Part shown: piece after piece, positions 17,706 to 25,775 of the stretch
How the letters are laid out: the number at the start of each line of letters is the position of its first letter
How positions within the stretch are numbered: position 1 is the stretch's first letter
Assembly: GCF_005930495.1 (NCBI RefSeq)
Contig: NZ_SJEX01000032.1
Coordinates: 1-48,913 of the forward strand
Direction: 5' to 3'
Source of the DNA: Modestobacter excelsi
GTDB taxonomy: Bacteria; Actinomycetota; Actinomycetes; Mycobacteriales; Geodermatophilaceae
DNA length: 48,913 nt
The notes under the pieces: generated by a model
Databases searched by the model: none
The model's input: the letters and a program-made list of their open reading frames with translations, nothing else
Told to the model about the DNA's origin: nothing
Position numbers and translations under genes: made by a program

Positions 17706-18200
17706 TCACATGAGGCGGCGCATCGAGCTCACGAAGGTGCATCCCTCGTCGCCGGCCCGCCACCCGTGCGAGGCGGCCTGGAGCACCAGCGCGTCCCCCG
17801 CCCGCAGCGTGACGTCTCCCTCGTCCAGGACCAGCGCCACCTCGCCGCTGATCACGAACAGCAGGTCCAGCGTCGAGGTCGCGTGTGCCTTGGACGTGCG
17901 GCCCGGTCCCCAGATGTGGTACCGCCAGGTCAGACCCTCCGGAGCGGGTTCCATGGTGAACGCCGTCGCGCCGGCGGACAGATCGGTGGCGACGTCCGCT
18001 GCCGCCCCACCCGGGCTCTCCCACAGATGGACGATGACGGCGTCCGAACTGGTCACCTCGTCCGGGATGGTCGCCAACTGCACCGACGGCAACCCGCCAC
18101 CGACCCGGAAGATGACCGGACCTCCGTCCGTCCCCACCGAGGCCTCGCTGATCACGAGGGACCTGCCCGCTTCGTTCGTCCCGGCCACGACGCGTCGCAT
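17706..18200 (-). CDS. cupin-domain protein (copy 1)
   Basis: ATG at 18200 has AGAGGTGG upstream and gives 164 residues. The N-terminus MRRVVAGTNEAGRSLVISE is shared with the equally long copy at 45639-46133. A single cupin barrel spans about 95-150 (STLDLLFVISGEVALVLDEG, then AGDALVLQAASHGWRAGD). His106 and His145 are candidate metal ligands kept in both copies, which could mean an enzyme or a small-molecule sensor. The family's reaction is not known to me. It is divergent from an epimerase gene, and a perfect palindromic operator lies 30 bases before its start. Confidence 0.82.
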   Translation of the reverse strand: MRRVVAGTNEAGRSLVISEASVGTDGGPVIFRVGGGLPSVQLATIPDEVTSSDAVIVHLWESPGGAAADVATDLSAGATAFTMEPAPEGLTWRYHIWGPGRTSKAHATSTLDLLFVISGEVALVLDEGDVTLRAGDALVLQAASHGWRAGDEGCTFVSSMRRLM

Positions 18201-18223
18201 GGAACCACCTCTCTCTACGATGC

Positions 18224-18245
18224 TTGACAAAACAGTATCCTGTTT
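18224..18245. promoter_or_regulatory. divergent promoter with perfect operator palindrome
   Basis: AAACAG-TATC-CTGTTT at 18230-18245 is a perfect inverted repeat around a four-base centre. A consensus -35 box TTGACA at 18224-18229 abuts it on the plus strand, so a bound protein would cover the spacer of a promoter reading toward the epimerase. No strong -10 is seen. The site is 30 bases before the cupin and 57 before the epimerase, so both may be controlled together. Confidence 0.65.
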
Positions 18246-18301
18246 CGAATCGCATAGCCAGACGCATTGGCGCGCCGGGCGGCGGACCGGGAGGGAAGTA
18301 C

Positions 18302-19243
18302 ATGGCCAACGTCCTCGTGACCGGCGGTACCGGACTGATCGGGTGGGCGACGACGGAGCGTCTGGCTCAGGACGGGCACCGCGTCGTCGTCTACGACAAG
18401 AGTCCTGACCTGGACAACCTGGCCACCGTCCGGGACGACGTGGCCGTCGTCCAAGGCGACATCACCGACGTCAACTCCCTGCTCCGGACGGCGAAGAGCC
18501 ACCATGTGGACCACATCGTTCACCTGGCAGCCTTCATCGCCCACGAGGGCGCCGGGCTCCCGGCGGAGTCGATCCACGTCAACGTCCGCGGCCTCGCCAA
18601 CGTCTTCGACATCGCTCTCGCCCTCGACGTCCGGCGGGTGGTCTGGACCAGCTCCATCGCCGCGATGAATGTTGGCCCCGACTACGACGGGACCCCTGTG
18701 GACGAGAGCTTCGTCGCTGCCCCGGTTACCCCGTACGGGATCTCCAAGTACGCCTGCGAGGCAGTGGCCGCCGTCTACAACCGGGCCCGGGGGCTGAGCT
18801 CCGTCGGCCTCCGGCCGCAGATGGCCTACGGCTTCGGTCGGCTCACCGGGCGGGTCGGGGAGTTCAACGCCGCCGTGCGGCAGATCGCCCTGGGCCTCCC
18901 GGCGACGGCTGACTTCGACATGGGCTCCCAGCCGGTCCAGCCGATCTACAACCGGGACTATGGGCGGCTGATCTCCTCGGCGCTGTTCACCTCGACGTCG
19001 CTCTCCTCTCACATCTACAACACCCCGGTCGAGCGGAACTACACCTGGTCGGAGATCGCCGACGAGATCCGGGACCTGGTCCCGGACGCCGACTTCACGT
19101 TGGGGCCCCGCCCCGCCGCCTACGCACGTACACCCGTGACCGACGGTGCCCTCGCCGCCCGGGAGCTGGGCTTTACACCGCAGTACACCCTGCGGGACGG
19201 ACTGACCGAGATGATCCGCCACTACCGGGGAGCGGGACGATGA
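18302..19243 (+). CDS. NAD-dependent epimerase/dehydratase family protein (extended SDR)
   Basis: ATG at 18302 follows GGGAGGGAAG and gives 313 residues. The cofactor loop TGGTGLIG is at 7-14 and the catalytic pair Tyr145/Lys149 in PYGISKY, with Ser117/118 in TSSIAA. This is the extended SDR fold of nucleotide-sugar epimerases, 3-hydroxysteroid dehydrogenases and related reductases. With no sugar genes nearby, it more likely oxidises or reduces a hydroxyl/keto group of the catabolic substrate. Its stop overlaps the ATG of a decayed LLM gene by four bases (ATGA), so the two once formed an operon. The shared operator at 18230 lies upstream. Confidence 0.85.
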   Translation: MANVLVTGGTGLIGWATTERLAQDGHRVVVYDKSPDLDNLATVRDDVAVVQGDITDVNSLLRTAKSHHVDHIVHLAAFIAHEGAGLPAESIHVNVRGLANVFDIALALDVRRVVWTSSIAAMNVGPDYDGTPVDESFVAAPVTPYGISKYACEAVAAVYNRARGLSSVGLRPQMAYGFGRLTGRVGEFNAAVRQIALGLPATADFDMGSQPVQPIYNRDYGRLISSALFTSTSLSSHIYNTPVERNYTWSEIADEIRDLVPDADFTLGPRPAAYARTPVTDGALAARELGFTPQYTLRDGLTEMIRHYRGAGR

Positions 19244-20225
19244 GCACCGAGGACGGTCGACCAGTACCGCTGCGGTTCTCCCTCTTCCCGCCCTGACCCC
19301 CAGCGGACCGGTCGGCGCACCACGGCACCATCCCGGCGCCACCCACTTCGACTTCCTAGACCTCGGCCACCGGACCCGCCTCGTGCAGGCCATGGAGGCC
19401 GCTCGCTTCGACGGGCGTCTTCTGGGCCGACGTCCGCGGTGTCCACGACGTCATCGAGTCCTCACCAGAGGCCTCACGGCGCCACGCGGTCCAGCTCCCG
19501 CTCGGTGACCCGCTCATCGGCACCGCTGCGCCGGCCAGCGCGACGGAGGCGATCGGCTTCGCCTCCAGCGCAGGCGTCATCGAGGACCAGCCGCATGCCT
19601 TCGCGCGTCGGGTGGCCACCCCTGGACCACCTGACCCGCGGGTGGGTCGCCTCGACCATCGTGCCGTCCTACCAGCCTCCGCCCACGCCACCTCAGGTAC
19701 GACACGATGGAGGACTACGCCGAGCGCTACGCCCGGGCGCAGGAGTACGTCGACGTGGTGCACGAGCTCCTCGTCGACTCATGGAGGACGGAGCGGTCGT
19801 CCGGGACGTCGACCGGCGGCTCTACGCCGAGCTCGGCCGCGTCCACCCGTCGATCACGACGACTCCGCTACCGCGGCCCGGGCATCGGGCTGACAGAACC
19901 CTTACCGCAGCGGATGCCCGTGCTCTTCCAGGCCGGCGGCTCTGATGACGGCCTGGACTTCCCGCTCGCACCGCGGAGGCGTCTTTCGTCTCGACCCGCC
20001 ACTTCCGGGTGCCGAGGCGTTCGTGCAGGACGTGGCTGCGCGACTGGAGAGCCACGGACATGCCCGCCCCGACATGCTGATCCTCCAGCGATCGCGTCTG
20101 ACGGTGGTCAGGATCGAGCAGGAGGGGATGCGGGAGAACCAGGAGCTCAACGGCCACCTCGAGCCCAGGCGACGCCGGCCCTCTACAGCTCGACAGCCGG
20201 CACGGACTTCCCGGACAGACTTTGA
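19240..20225 (+). pseudogene. LLM monooxygenase, decayed (relative of the gene at 46716)
   Basis: It begins at an ATG overlapping the epimerase stop. Pieces in changing frames follow the intact 437-residue protein at 46716 block by block: early HPGATHFDFLDLGHRTRL; VQLPLGDPLIGTAA; FARRVATLDHLTRG; YAERYARAQEYVDVV; IGLTEPLPQRMPVLFQAGGS; and ALYSSTAGTDF near 20215. An early stop comes after only 18 codons, there are at least four frameshifts, and the last 125 or so residues are missing. It is plainly inactive. Confidence 0.85.
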
Positions 20226-20334
20226 CCCCCCGGTGGGACGTCGCCACACGCACTCCCGGGGCCTGACGACCCGGGCAGTCCGGCCACCGCACTGTCGCGC
20301 CCGGGGCCGTCGGCGTCCGTTGATCGTCCACCGG

Positions 20335-21028
20335 TCAGCCGCGCAGCAGCAGACAACACCAGGAAGGACGCCGGACGACGTCTGACCGGGATCGAGTGGT
20401 CGGGGCCAGACGTCGCGGAGGCGCCGAACCGTCAGTGTCCGCCCCGGTCGTGGGGGTGACGACGACGTTGATGGCCTTCTCACCGGGCACCTTGTTGGTC
20501 AGCAGGTCGATCGCGTAGGGCAGTTCGTCGTAACCGACCACGTGGGTCCGCATCTTGTGCAGCGGGACCGCCGCCGCCGCGACCAGCTTGGCCGCCGCCG
20601 CGTTGGCGTCGGTGCTCTGGCTCGTCGCACCGATGATGGTGACCCGCTCGGGCGACGACCTTGTCGACCGGGACTCCGTCCATGAGCCGGCTCTTGATGC
20701 CGGCCAGGACGATCCGCCCGCCCGGGCGCAGCACGTCCAGGGCATCGCTGATCGGGGCGGTGGCGCGCGGAGTCGTGTCGACCACCACGTCGACACCGCG
20801 GCCGCCGGTCAGCTCGAGCACCCTGTCCACCGTGCTCTCGGACTCGACGTCGATGACGGCATCAGCACCGAGCTCCAGGGCCAGGTCGAGCTTGTGCCGA
20901 TCAACCGCGAGTCCGGTGGTGATGACCAGGCCGGCGCCCACGCTCCTGGACGCAACAACGTTGGCCAGACCGCGCTGACCGCTCCCCAGGACCAGGACCG
21001 ACGTCCCCAGGCTGACGCCCCTTCTCAT
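20335..21028 (-). pseudogene. medium-chain alcohol dehydrogenase fragment
   Basis: Only the nucleotide-binding half remains. It starts at 21028 (LGTSVLVLGSGQRGLANVV) and continues through VDVVVDTTPRATAPISDALD and PGGRIVLAGIKSRLMDGVPV. One base change near 20650-20660 shifts the frame, and the other frame goes on with RVTIIGATSQSTDANAAAAK to VPGEKAINVVV. The catalytic GroES-like domain with its zinc ligands is missing; PucR-derived sequence takes its place upstream. It is a rearranged, inactive fragment. Confidence 0.75.
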
Positions 21029-21044
21029 CGTCGGTCGGTGGGCG

Positions 21045-21711
21045 TCCCAACGCGGTGCGGGACCCGTAGGGGTGTTCTGCTGCGCCGGGACGGCGGTGGG
21101 CTCCGCGCAGGGATCCCGGTGTCCGACTGGTCAGATCGGCGTCAGTCGGACGCGGTGCGGCATGCCATTCCGCAGGGAGCGCAGCTCCAGGACCCAGGTC
21201 GGGCCTCGTCGACGCGTCGTCACCCGCGGTCGCACGAGCGATACAGGCGGAGGGCAGCCTAGCGAGAGGAACCGATTCACATGCCTCGGCGGAGTACTGC
21301 CCGCCAGTCCGTCCCGGGCAGGTCCGGACAAGTGGCCGCCCACACCACGGACCACGGCGGGCGCCAGGATCGAGACCACTGCACTGCTGAACTTTCCGCC
21401 TCGCCCACCACCTCGGTCGCCAGCCATCCGGGCCTCCCCTGCGCTGGACCGCCGCCCGCACGACGACGACACCGGTGTCCGCAGGTCCAGTCACAGCTCT
21501 CCGCCACGGCGCGACGGTCACGTCGTTGCTCTGGCCGGGATGTGGGGCCGGCTCCGGGCGCCGAGGGGCTTCCGCTGATGACAGCGCCCTGTCGCCGTGC
21601 GGATGCCGACAGCGGATGCCGGTGAACGCCGCCGCGGACCTCTCCAGGACGGCGGCGTCGAACTCTTCGCCGAAGAGCCGGTCGAGAGGGCCAGGACACA
21701 TGCTCGTACAC
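21045..21711 (-). pseudogene. PucR-family regulator, N-terminal relic
   Basis: Scattered frames match the N-terminal half of the intact PucR at 16174-17283. Near 21690 it reads LDRLFGEEFDAAVLERSAAA; then VGIRTATGRCHQ/ATGAVIS (intact VGIRTATGAVIST); and near 21080-21100 AEPTAVPAQQNTPTG, matching EEPAVPGQWNIPVG. The C-terminal helix-turn-helix is lost and a dehydrogenase fragment follows. It lies 127 bases after an LLM stop, the same order as at 16174-17533. Confidence 0.6.
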
Positions 21712-21838
21712 CGACCGGGCCGGTCGTCTCGGTGCCCGTCCGCAGGTTCACGGCAGGCGGACCTACCCGACGGCCCGGCCGGCCGGCGCGTGCTGACCCA
21801 CGCTGCGACCCTCCTGGGGTGGGTTCGCAGCGGCCCTG

Positions 21839-23170
21839 TCAGGCACCCGACGACGACCGTTCGGCGATCTCCATCCGCTCCCGCAGGGTGCCGGCCGAGT
21901 TCGCAGTCCGCGGCAGGCCACGGCGCCGCAGCTCAGGCACGACCAACCGGGTGAAGTCCTCGAAGGACCCGGGGACGTCCGTCGGCATGATCGCGAAGCC
22001 GTCGCACGCGCCACCGGTGAACCACTCCTCCATCTGGTCGGCCACGTCAACGGCGGTCCCGACGAATCGGACACCGCTCTGGATGGTCCGCGCCCGGGCG
22101 AGGTCACGGAGGGTGGCATCTGGACCGAACAGGCTGCGCGCGCCGGCGATGAAGGACTTCATCAGGCCCTGGGAACCAGTGACGACGTCGACCCACTCGT
22201 CCTTGACCGGTTCGTCCATGGGCAGCTGGGAAAAGTCGAAGTTGGTCTGCTCGGACATGAAGATCAGCTGCTCGGTGGGATCGGACAGCGACTGGAAGTA
22301 CGCCTCCTTGGCCTGGGCCATCTCCCGGGTCTCCGCGACGATCGGCATCACCGCGGGCAGGACGGCGACCGTGTCCGGGTCGCGCCCCTCGGCGGTGACC
22401 GCAGCCCGCTGCGCCTCGTAGTGGGTCTGCGCGTCGGCGCGGCCGCGAGGACTGGTGAAGGTCAGGTCGGCCCAGCGCGCGGCGAACCGCATCCCTCGAC
22501 CGGACTGCCCGGCCTGCAGCAGCAGCGGCCATCCTTGCGGTGGGCGGGGGACGGTGAGTGGACCACGAGAGCGGAACCACTGCCCCTCGAAGCCGAGCTC
22601 GCGCACCTTCGTCGGATCCGCGAACACCCCGGTCCCCCGGTCCATCTGGAGGGCGTCACGGTCCCAGGTCTCCCACAACCCGGTCACCACCTCCAGGAAC
22701 TCGTCCGCCCGGTCGTACCGGCCGGCGGGGTCGGTGAACTCGACCCCAACGTTCTCCGCCTCGTTGCTGTTCAGCGAGGTCACGATGTTCCACACAGCCC
22801 GCCCGCCGGACAGGTGGTCGATGGTCGCGAACACCCGGGCCACGTGATAGGGGTTGTGGTAAGTCGTTGAGTACGTCGCGCCGAGCCCGATGGTCGTCGT
22901 GGTCGCCGCGACGCGCCGAGGATGGCGACGAGGTCGAGCTTGACGGCCCGGGCCCCTCGCTCGACGGTCCCGGCCACCGAGTTCCCGTAGGCCCCCGGCA
23001 TGGCGAGGCGGTCGTCGAAGAACACGAGGTCGAAACCGCCGTCCTCCAGGCTCTGCGCCAGGTCGACGTAGTTAGCGCGCCGTCAAGAGTCGCTGGTCGG
23101 TGGCCGGGTGCATCCACGCGCCCAACGACGTCCTCGTAGTCGACGCGGACGCGAACGCGGCAAGAGACAT
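21839..23170 (-). pseudogene. LLM monooxygenase with two frameshifts
   Basis: From ATG 23170 the first frame gives STTRTSLGAWMHPATDQRLL. The frame shifts near 23085 to NYVDLAQSLEDGGFDLVFFD and runs to LDLVAILG. It shifts again near 22915 to VAATTTTIGLGATYSTTYHN and then stays open to the stop at 21839. With both shifts repaired it would have about 443 residues, normal for NtaA/SnaA-type enzymes. The conserved blocks DHLSGGRAVWNIVTSLN and GWPLLLQAGQSGRG are intact, so the damage is recent or partly a sequencing artefact. A perfect operator lies 69 bases upstream. A PucR relic follows. Confidence 0.8.
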
Positions 23171-23238
23171 CGGTCCAGTCCGCACGCAACCCCCAGGGTG
23201 TGTTCCAACGCCGAACACATGACCGGCGCCCGGGCAGG

Positions 23239-23256
23239 TGAACAGTAACCTGTTCA
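23239..23256. promoter_or_regulatory. perfect operator between LLM copy and double-TetR gene
   Basis: TGAACAG-TAAC-CTGTTCA is a perfect 18-base palindrome. It sits 69 bases before the minus-strand LLM gene and 112 before the plus-strand double-TetR gene. A TetR-family regulator next to a palindrome of TetR size suggests autoregulation and identifies the likely binder of the other copies at 13235, 18230 and 46168. Confidence 0.65.
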
Positions 23257-23367
23257 GGCGAACGGGGACCAGAGTGGCATGGCCGCGCCGACCCGTCCTG
23301 GGATGGGTGACCCTCGAGGCGGGCACGCGATGCTGTGTCCCCACATCATCGGCGAGAGGGCTCCTCA

Positions 23368-24531
23368 GTGGTATACAGCACCGAACAGTCCGAGCGGGGA
23401 GCGGCCATCACAGCCGCTGCAGCCAGACTGTTTGCCACCCGCGGTTTCAACGGCGCAGGCATGGACGACATCGGTGCCGCAGTCGGCATGAGCGGGCCGG
23501 CGCTGTACCGCCACTTCCGGAGCAAGCAGGAGCTCCTCGCGGCAGTCGTCGACCAGCTCCAGCGGACCCTCCTCGAGGCCGTCGACGACGACGAGAAGGT
23601 CGACCTCGGCCGGGTGATCGCGGCAGTCATGGCGCACGGCGACGCCCTCGCCGTGGCGCTGCGCCAGGCGCGGCACCTGGATCACCAGCGCGCCCCTGAC
23701 CAGCTGCGGGTCAGGACCGCGCGGCTTCAGGACCTCTGGGCTCGCCATGAGTCCGCCCGTCACCCGCACGAGGACCAACCGACCTCAGCCGTCCGTCTCC
23801 GGGCCGCGGCAGGCGCCGTGGTCGGACTGTCCTTCGCGAAGTCGGGCGCGCTCTCATTGCGGACAGGGCTCGCGGAGGACATCACCAGCCGCATCCTGTC
23901 GATCGACCTGACGGAGCCGCTCACCCCGCCCGATCCCGACCTCCGCGGCGCCCCCCGCGACCTCGCGTCCCTGACCGGGGCGCTGCGGCGGGAGGCGATC
24001 CTCGCCGTCGCCGCCCGGCAGTTCGCCGACAAGGGTTTCCACGGCACGAGCCTCGGTGACATCGGTGCGATGGTGGGGATCACCGGCAGTGCGGTGATGC
24101 GTCACTTCACCAGCAAGGAGGGGTTGCTCGAGGCCTCGTTCTCCCGACTCGCCGACAACATCACCGAGCGCATCTACCGGCAGATCACCGCTGACGTGGC
24201 GCCCCTCGTGCGGCTGTCCCAGATGATCGACGACTACACCGAGCTCGCCCTGCGCAGCGCGGACCTGGTGGTGATCAACATGACCGAACTGCGCTGCCTG
24301 CCGGTCGAGTACCAGCGCGAACGTCGACGCAGCCAGCGGATGTACGTCAACGAACTGGCACAAGCGGTCATCGCCACCCAGCCAGGACTGGATGAGCTGG
24401 AAGCACGGCTACGCGCCCAAGCCGCCTACGCCCTGATCAACGAGGTCGTGGCCGACGAGCGCTTGGTCCACCTGCACGGACTGCGTACCGACCTGCGCGT
24501 CCTCGCCGAGGCCGCCGTCGTCCCGAGCTGA
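23368..24531 (+). CDS. double-HTH TetR/AcrR-family regulator
   Basis: GTG at 23368 follows GAGAGGG and gives 387 residues, about twice a normal TetR protein. Two full TetR DNA-binding domains are present: residues 12-58 (FATRGFNGAGMDDIGAAVGM, ALYRHFRSKQELL) and 206-252 (FADKGFHGTSLGDIGAMVGI, AVMRHFTSKEGLL). Each is followed by a helical ligand-domain-like segment of about 130 residues. One chain may thus act like a covalent TetR dimer. It converges on the thiolase operon and is preceded by a perfect palindrome, its probable own operator. It may control the LLM, cupin and alcohol dehydrogenase genes that carry the same site. Confidence 0.9.
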   Translation: MVYSTEQSERGAAITAAAARLFATRGFNGAGMDDIGAAVGMSGPALYRHFRSKQELLAAVVDQLQRTLLEAVDDDEKVDLGRVIAAVMAHGDALAVALRQARHLDHQRAPDQLRVRTARLQDLWARHESARHPHEDQPTSAVRLRAAAGAVVGLSFAKSGALSLRTGLAEDITSRILSIDLTEPLTPPDPDLRGAPRDLASLTGALRREAILAVAARQFADKGFHGTSLGDIGAMVGITGSAVMRHFTSKEGLLEASFSRLADNITERIYRQITADVAPLVRLSQMIDDYTELALRSADLVVINMTELRCLPVEYQRERRRSQRMYVNELAQAVIATQPGLDELEARLRAQAAYALINEVVADERLVHLHGLRTDLRVLAEAAVVPS

Positions 24532-24551
24532 GCCGGGAGGACGGTGACCAC

Positions 24552-24570
24552 GACGGTGGGGCCACCCGTC
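24552..24570. terminator. hairpin between converging genes
   Basis: GACGGTGG and CCACCCGTC pair around GG with one bulge, in the 53-base gap between the converging double-TetR and thiolase genes. It has no T-run on either side. Position and symmetry suggest a bidirectional terminator. Confidence 0.4.
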
Positions 24571-24584
24571 TCAGGGCGCGTCAG

Positions 24585-25775
24585 TCATCCCAGTTGCGAG
24601 CCCACGATCCCGATGAAGGACACGCAGTCACCCGGCGCGCCCCCCAGGTTGTGGGTCAGCGCCAGGCCTCGATCGGCTGTGGCGATCTGCCGTTCGCCTG
24701 CCTCACCTCTCAGCTGCAACCAGCACTCGAAGAGCATGCGCAAGCCACTCGCCCCGACGGGGTGCCCGAAGCTCTTGAGGCCGCCGTCGCAGTTGACCGG
24801 CAGGTCCCCGTCGTGGTCGAAGGCGCCGGAGAGGACGTCGTCGCAGGCCGAACCGACCTCGGAGAAGCCGAGGTCCTCCATGAGGAGGATCTCGGTCGGG
24901 GTGAAGCAGTCGTGCACCTCGGCGAGGGCGAGCTCACGGCGCGGGTTGGTGATCCCGGCCTGCGCGTACGCGTCGGCTGCCGCCGCGCGCACCTCCGGGA
25001 ACGTCGTGTAGTCGTACGTCGAGTCAATGGGCCCGGCAGCGGAACCCGCCACGAGGGCGAGCGCCTTCACGTACAGCGGCTTGTCGGTGTACTTGTGCGC
25101 GTCCTCCGCCCGGACGACGATCACCGCGGCGGCCCCGTCGGCCACTCCCGAGCAGTCGAGCACGCCCAAGTTGCCTGCGACCAGCGGCGAGTTGGCGATG
25201 GCCTCTTTGGAGATGTTCTTGCGGAACTGGGCCCGGGGGTTGGGCACCCCGTTGGCGTGGTTCTTCCACGCCACGTGCGTCATGGCGTCCCGGAAGGTCT
25301 CGGCGTCCACCCCGTGGCGCGCCTGGTAGGCCGGGCCGAGGAGGCTGAAGCTCGCGGGTGCCGATGTCCCGAACCGCGTGCCGTCGTCCTGGGGACGCGG
25401 CGAGATCAGCCCGGAGTACCCGTTGTCCTTGAGCTTCTCCGCGCCGACGGCCATGGCGACGTCCACGGCGCCGGAGGCCACCGCGTACACGGCGTTGCGG
25501 AATGCGTCCGATCCGGTGGCGCACATGTTCTCGACCCGGGTGACGGGCTTGCCCTCGAGCCGCAGCGGCCGGGACAGGGTGAGCCCGCTGATGCCCGAGA
25601 TGTAGGTGCCCATCCAGTAGGCGTCGATGTCGGCGAAGTCCAGACCCGAGTCCTTCAGCGTTTCGGTGACCGCGTCGACGATCAGGTCATCGATGCTCTT
25701 GTCGAAGTGCTCACCGAAGGGCGTGCACCCCGCACCGATGATCGCGACCCGGTCCTTGAGCGAGTGCGTGGCCAT
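24585..25775 (-). CDS. thiolase (acetyl-CoA acyltransferase / SCP-x type)
   Basis: The product is 396 residues. The nucleophile is Cys85 in VENMCATGSD. The second-site residues lie in HDCFTPTE near 294 and SFGHPVGASG near 338. A final cysteine in GAPGDCVSF is in the usual third position. This is the non-specific lipid-transfer (SCP-x/Ltp-like) thiolase branch, used for branched or ring-derived acyl-CoAs as well as fatty acids. It directly abuts the HMG-CoA-synthase-like/OB-fold gene upstream with no spacer. Similar neighbours form thiolase-OB-fold complexes in other systems. It probably does the final C-C cleavage of the operon's pathway. Confidence 0.9.
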   Translation of the reverse strand: MATHSLKDRVAIIGAGCTPFGEHFDKSIDDLIVDAVTETLKDSGLDFADIDAYWMGTYISGISGLTLSRPLRLEGKPVTRVENMCATGSDAFRNAVYAVASGAVDVAMAVGAEKLKDNGYSGLISPRPQDDGTRFGTSAPASFSLLGPAYQARHGVDAETFRDAMTHVAWKNHANGVPNPRAQFRKNISKEAIANSPLVAGNLGVLDCSGVADGAAAVIVVRAEDAHKYTDKPLYVKALALVAGSAAGPIDSTYDYTTFPEVRAAAADAYAQAGITNPRRELALAEVHDCFTPTEILLMEDLGFSEVGSACDDVLSGAFDHDGDLPVNCDGGLKSFGHPVGASGLRMLFECWLQLRGEAGERQIATADRGLALTHNLGGAPGDCVSFIGIVGSQLG

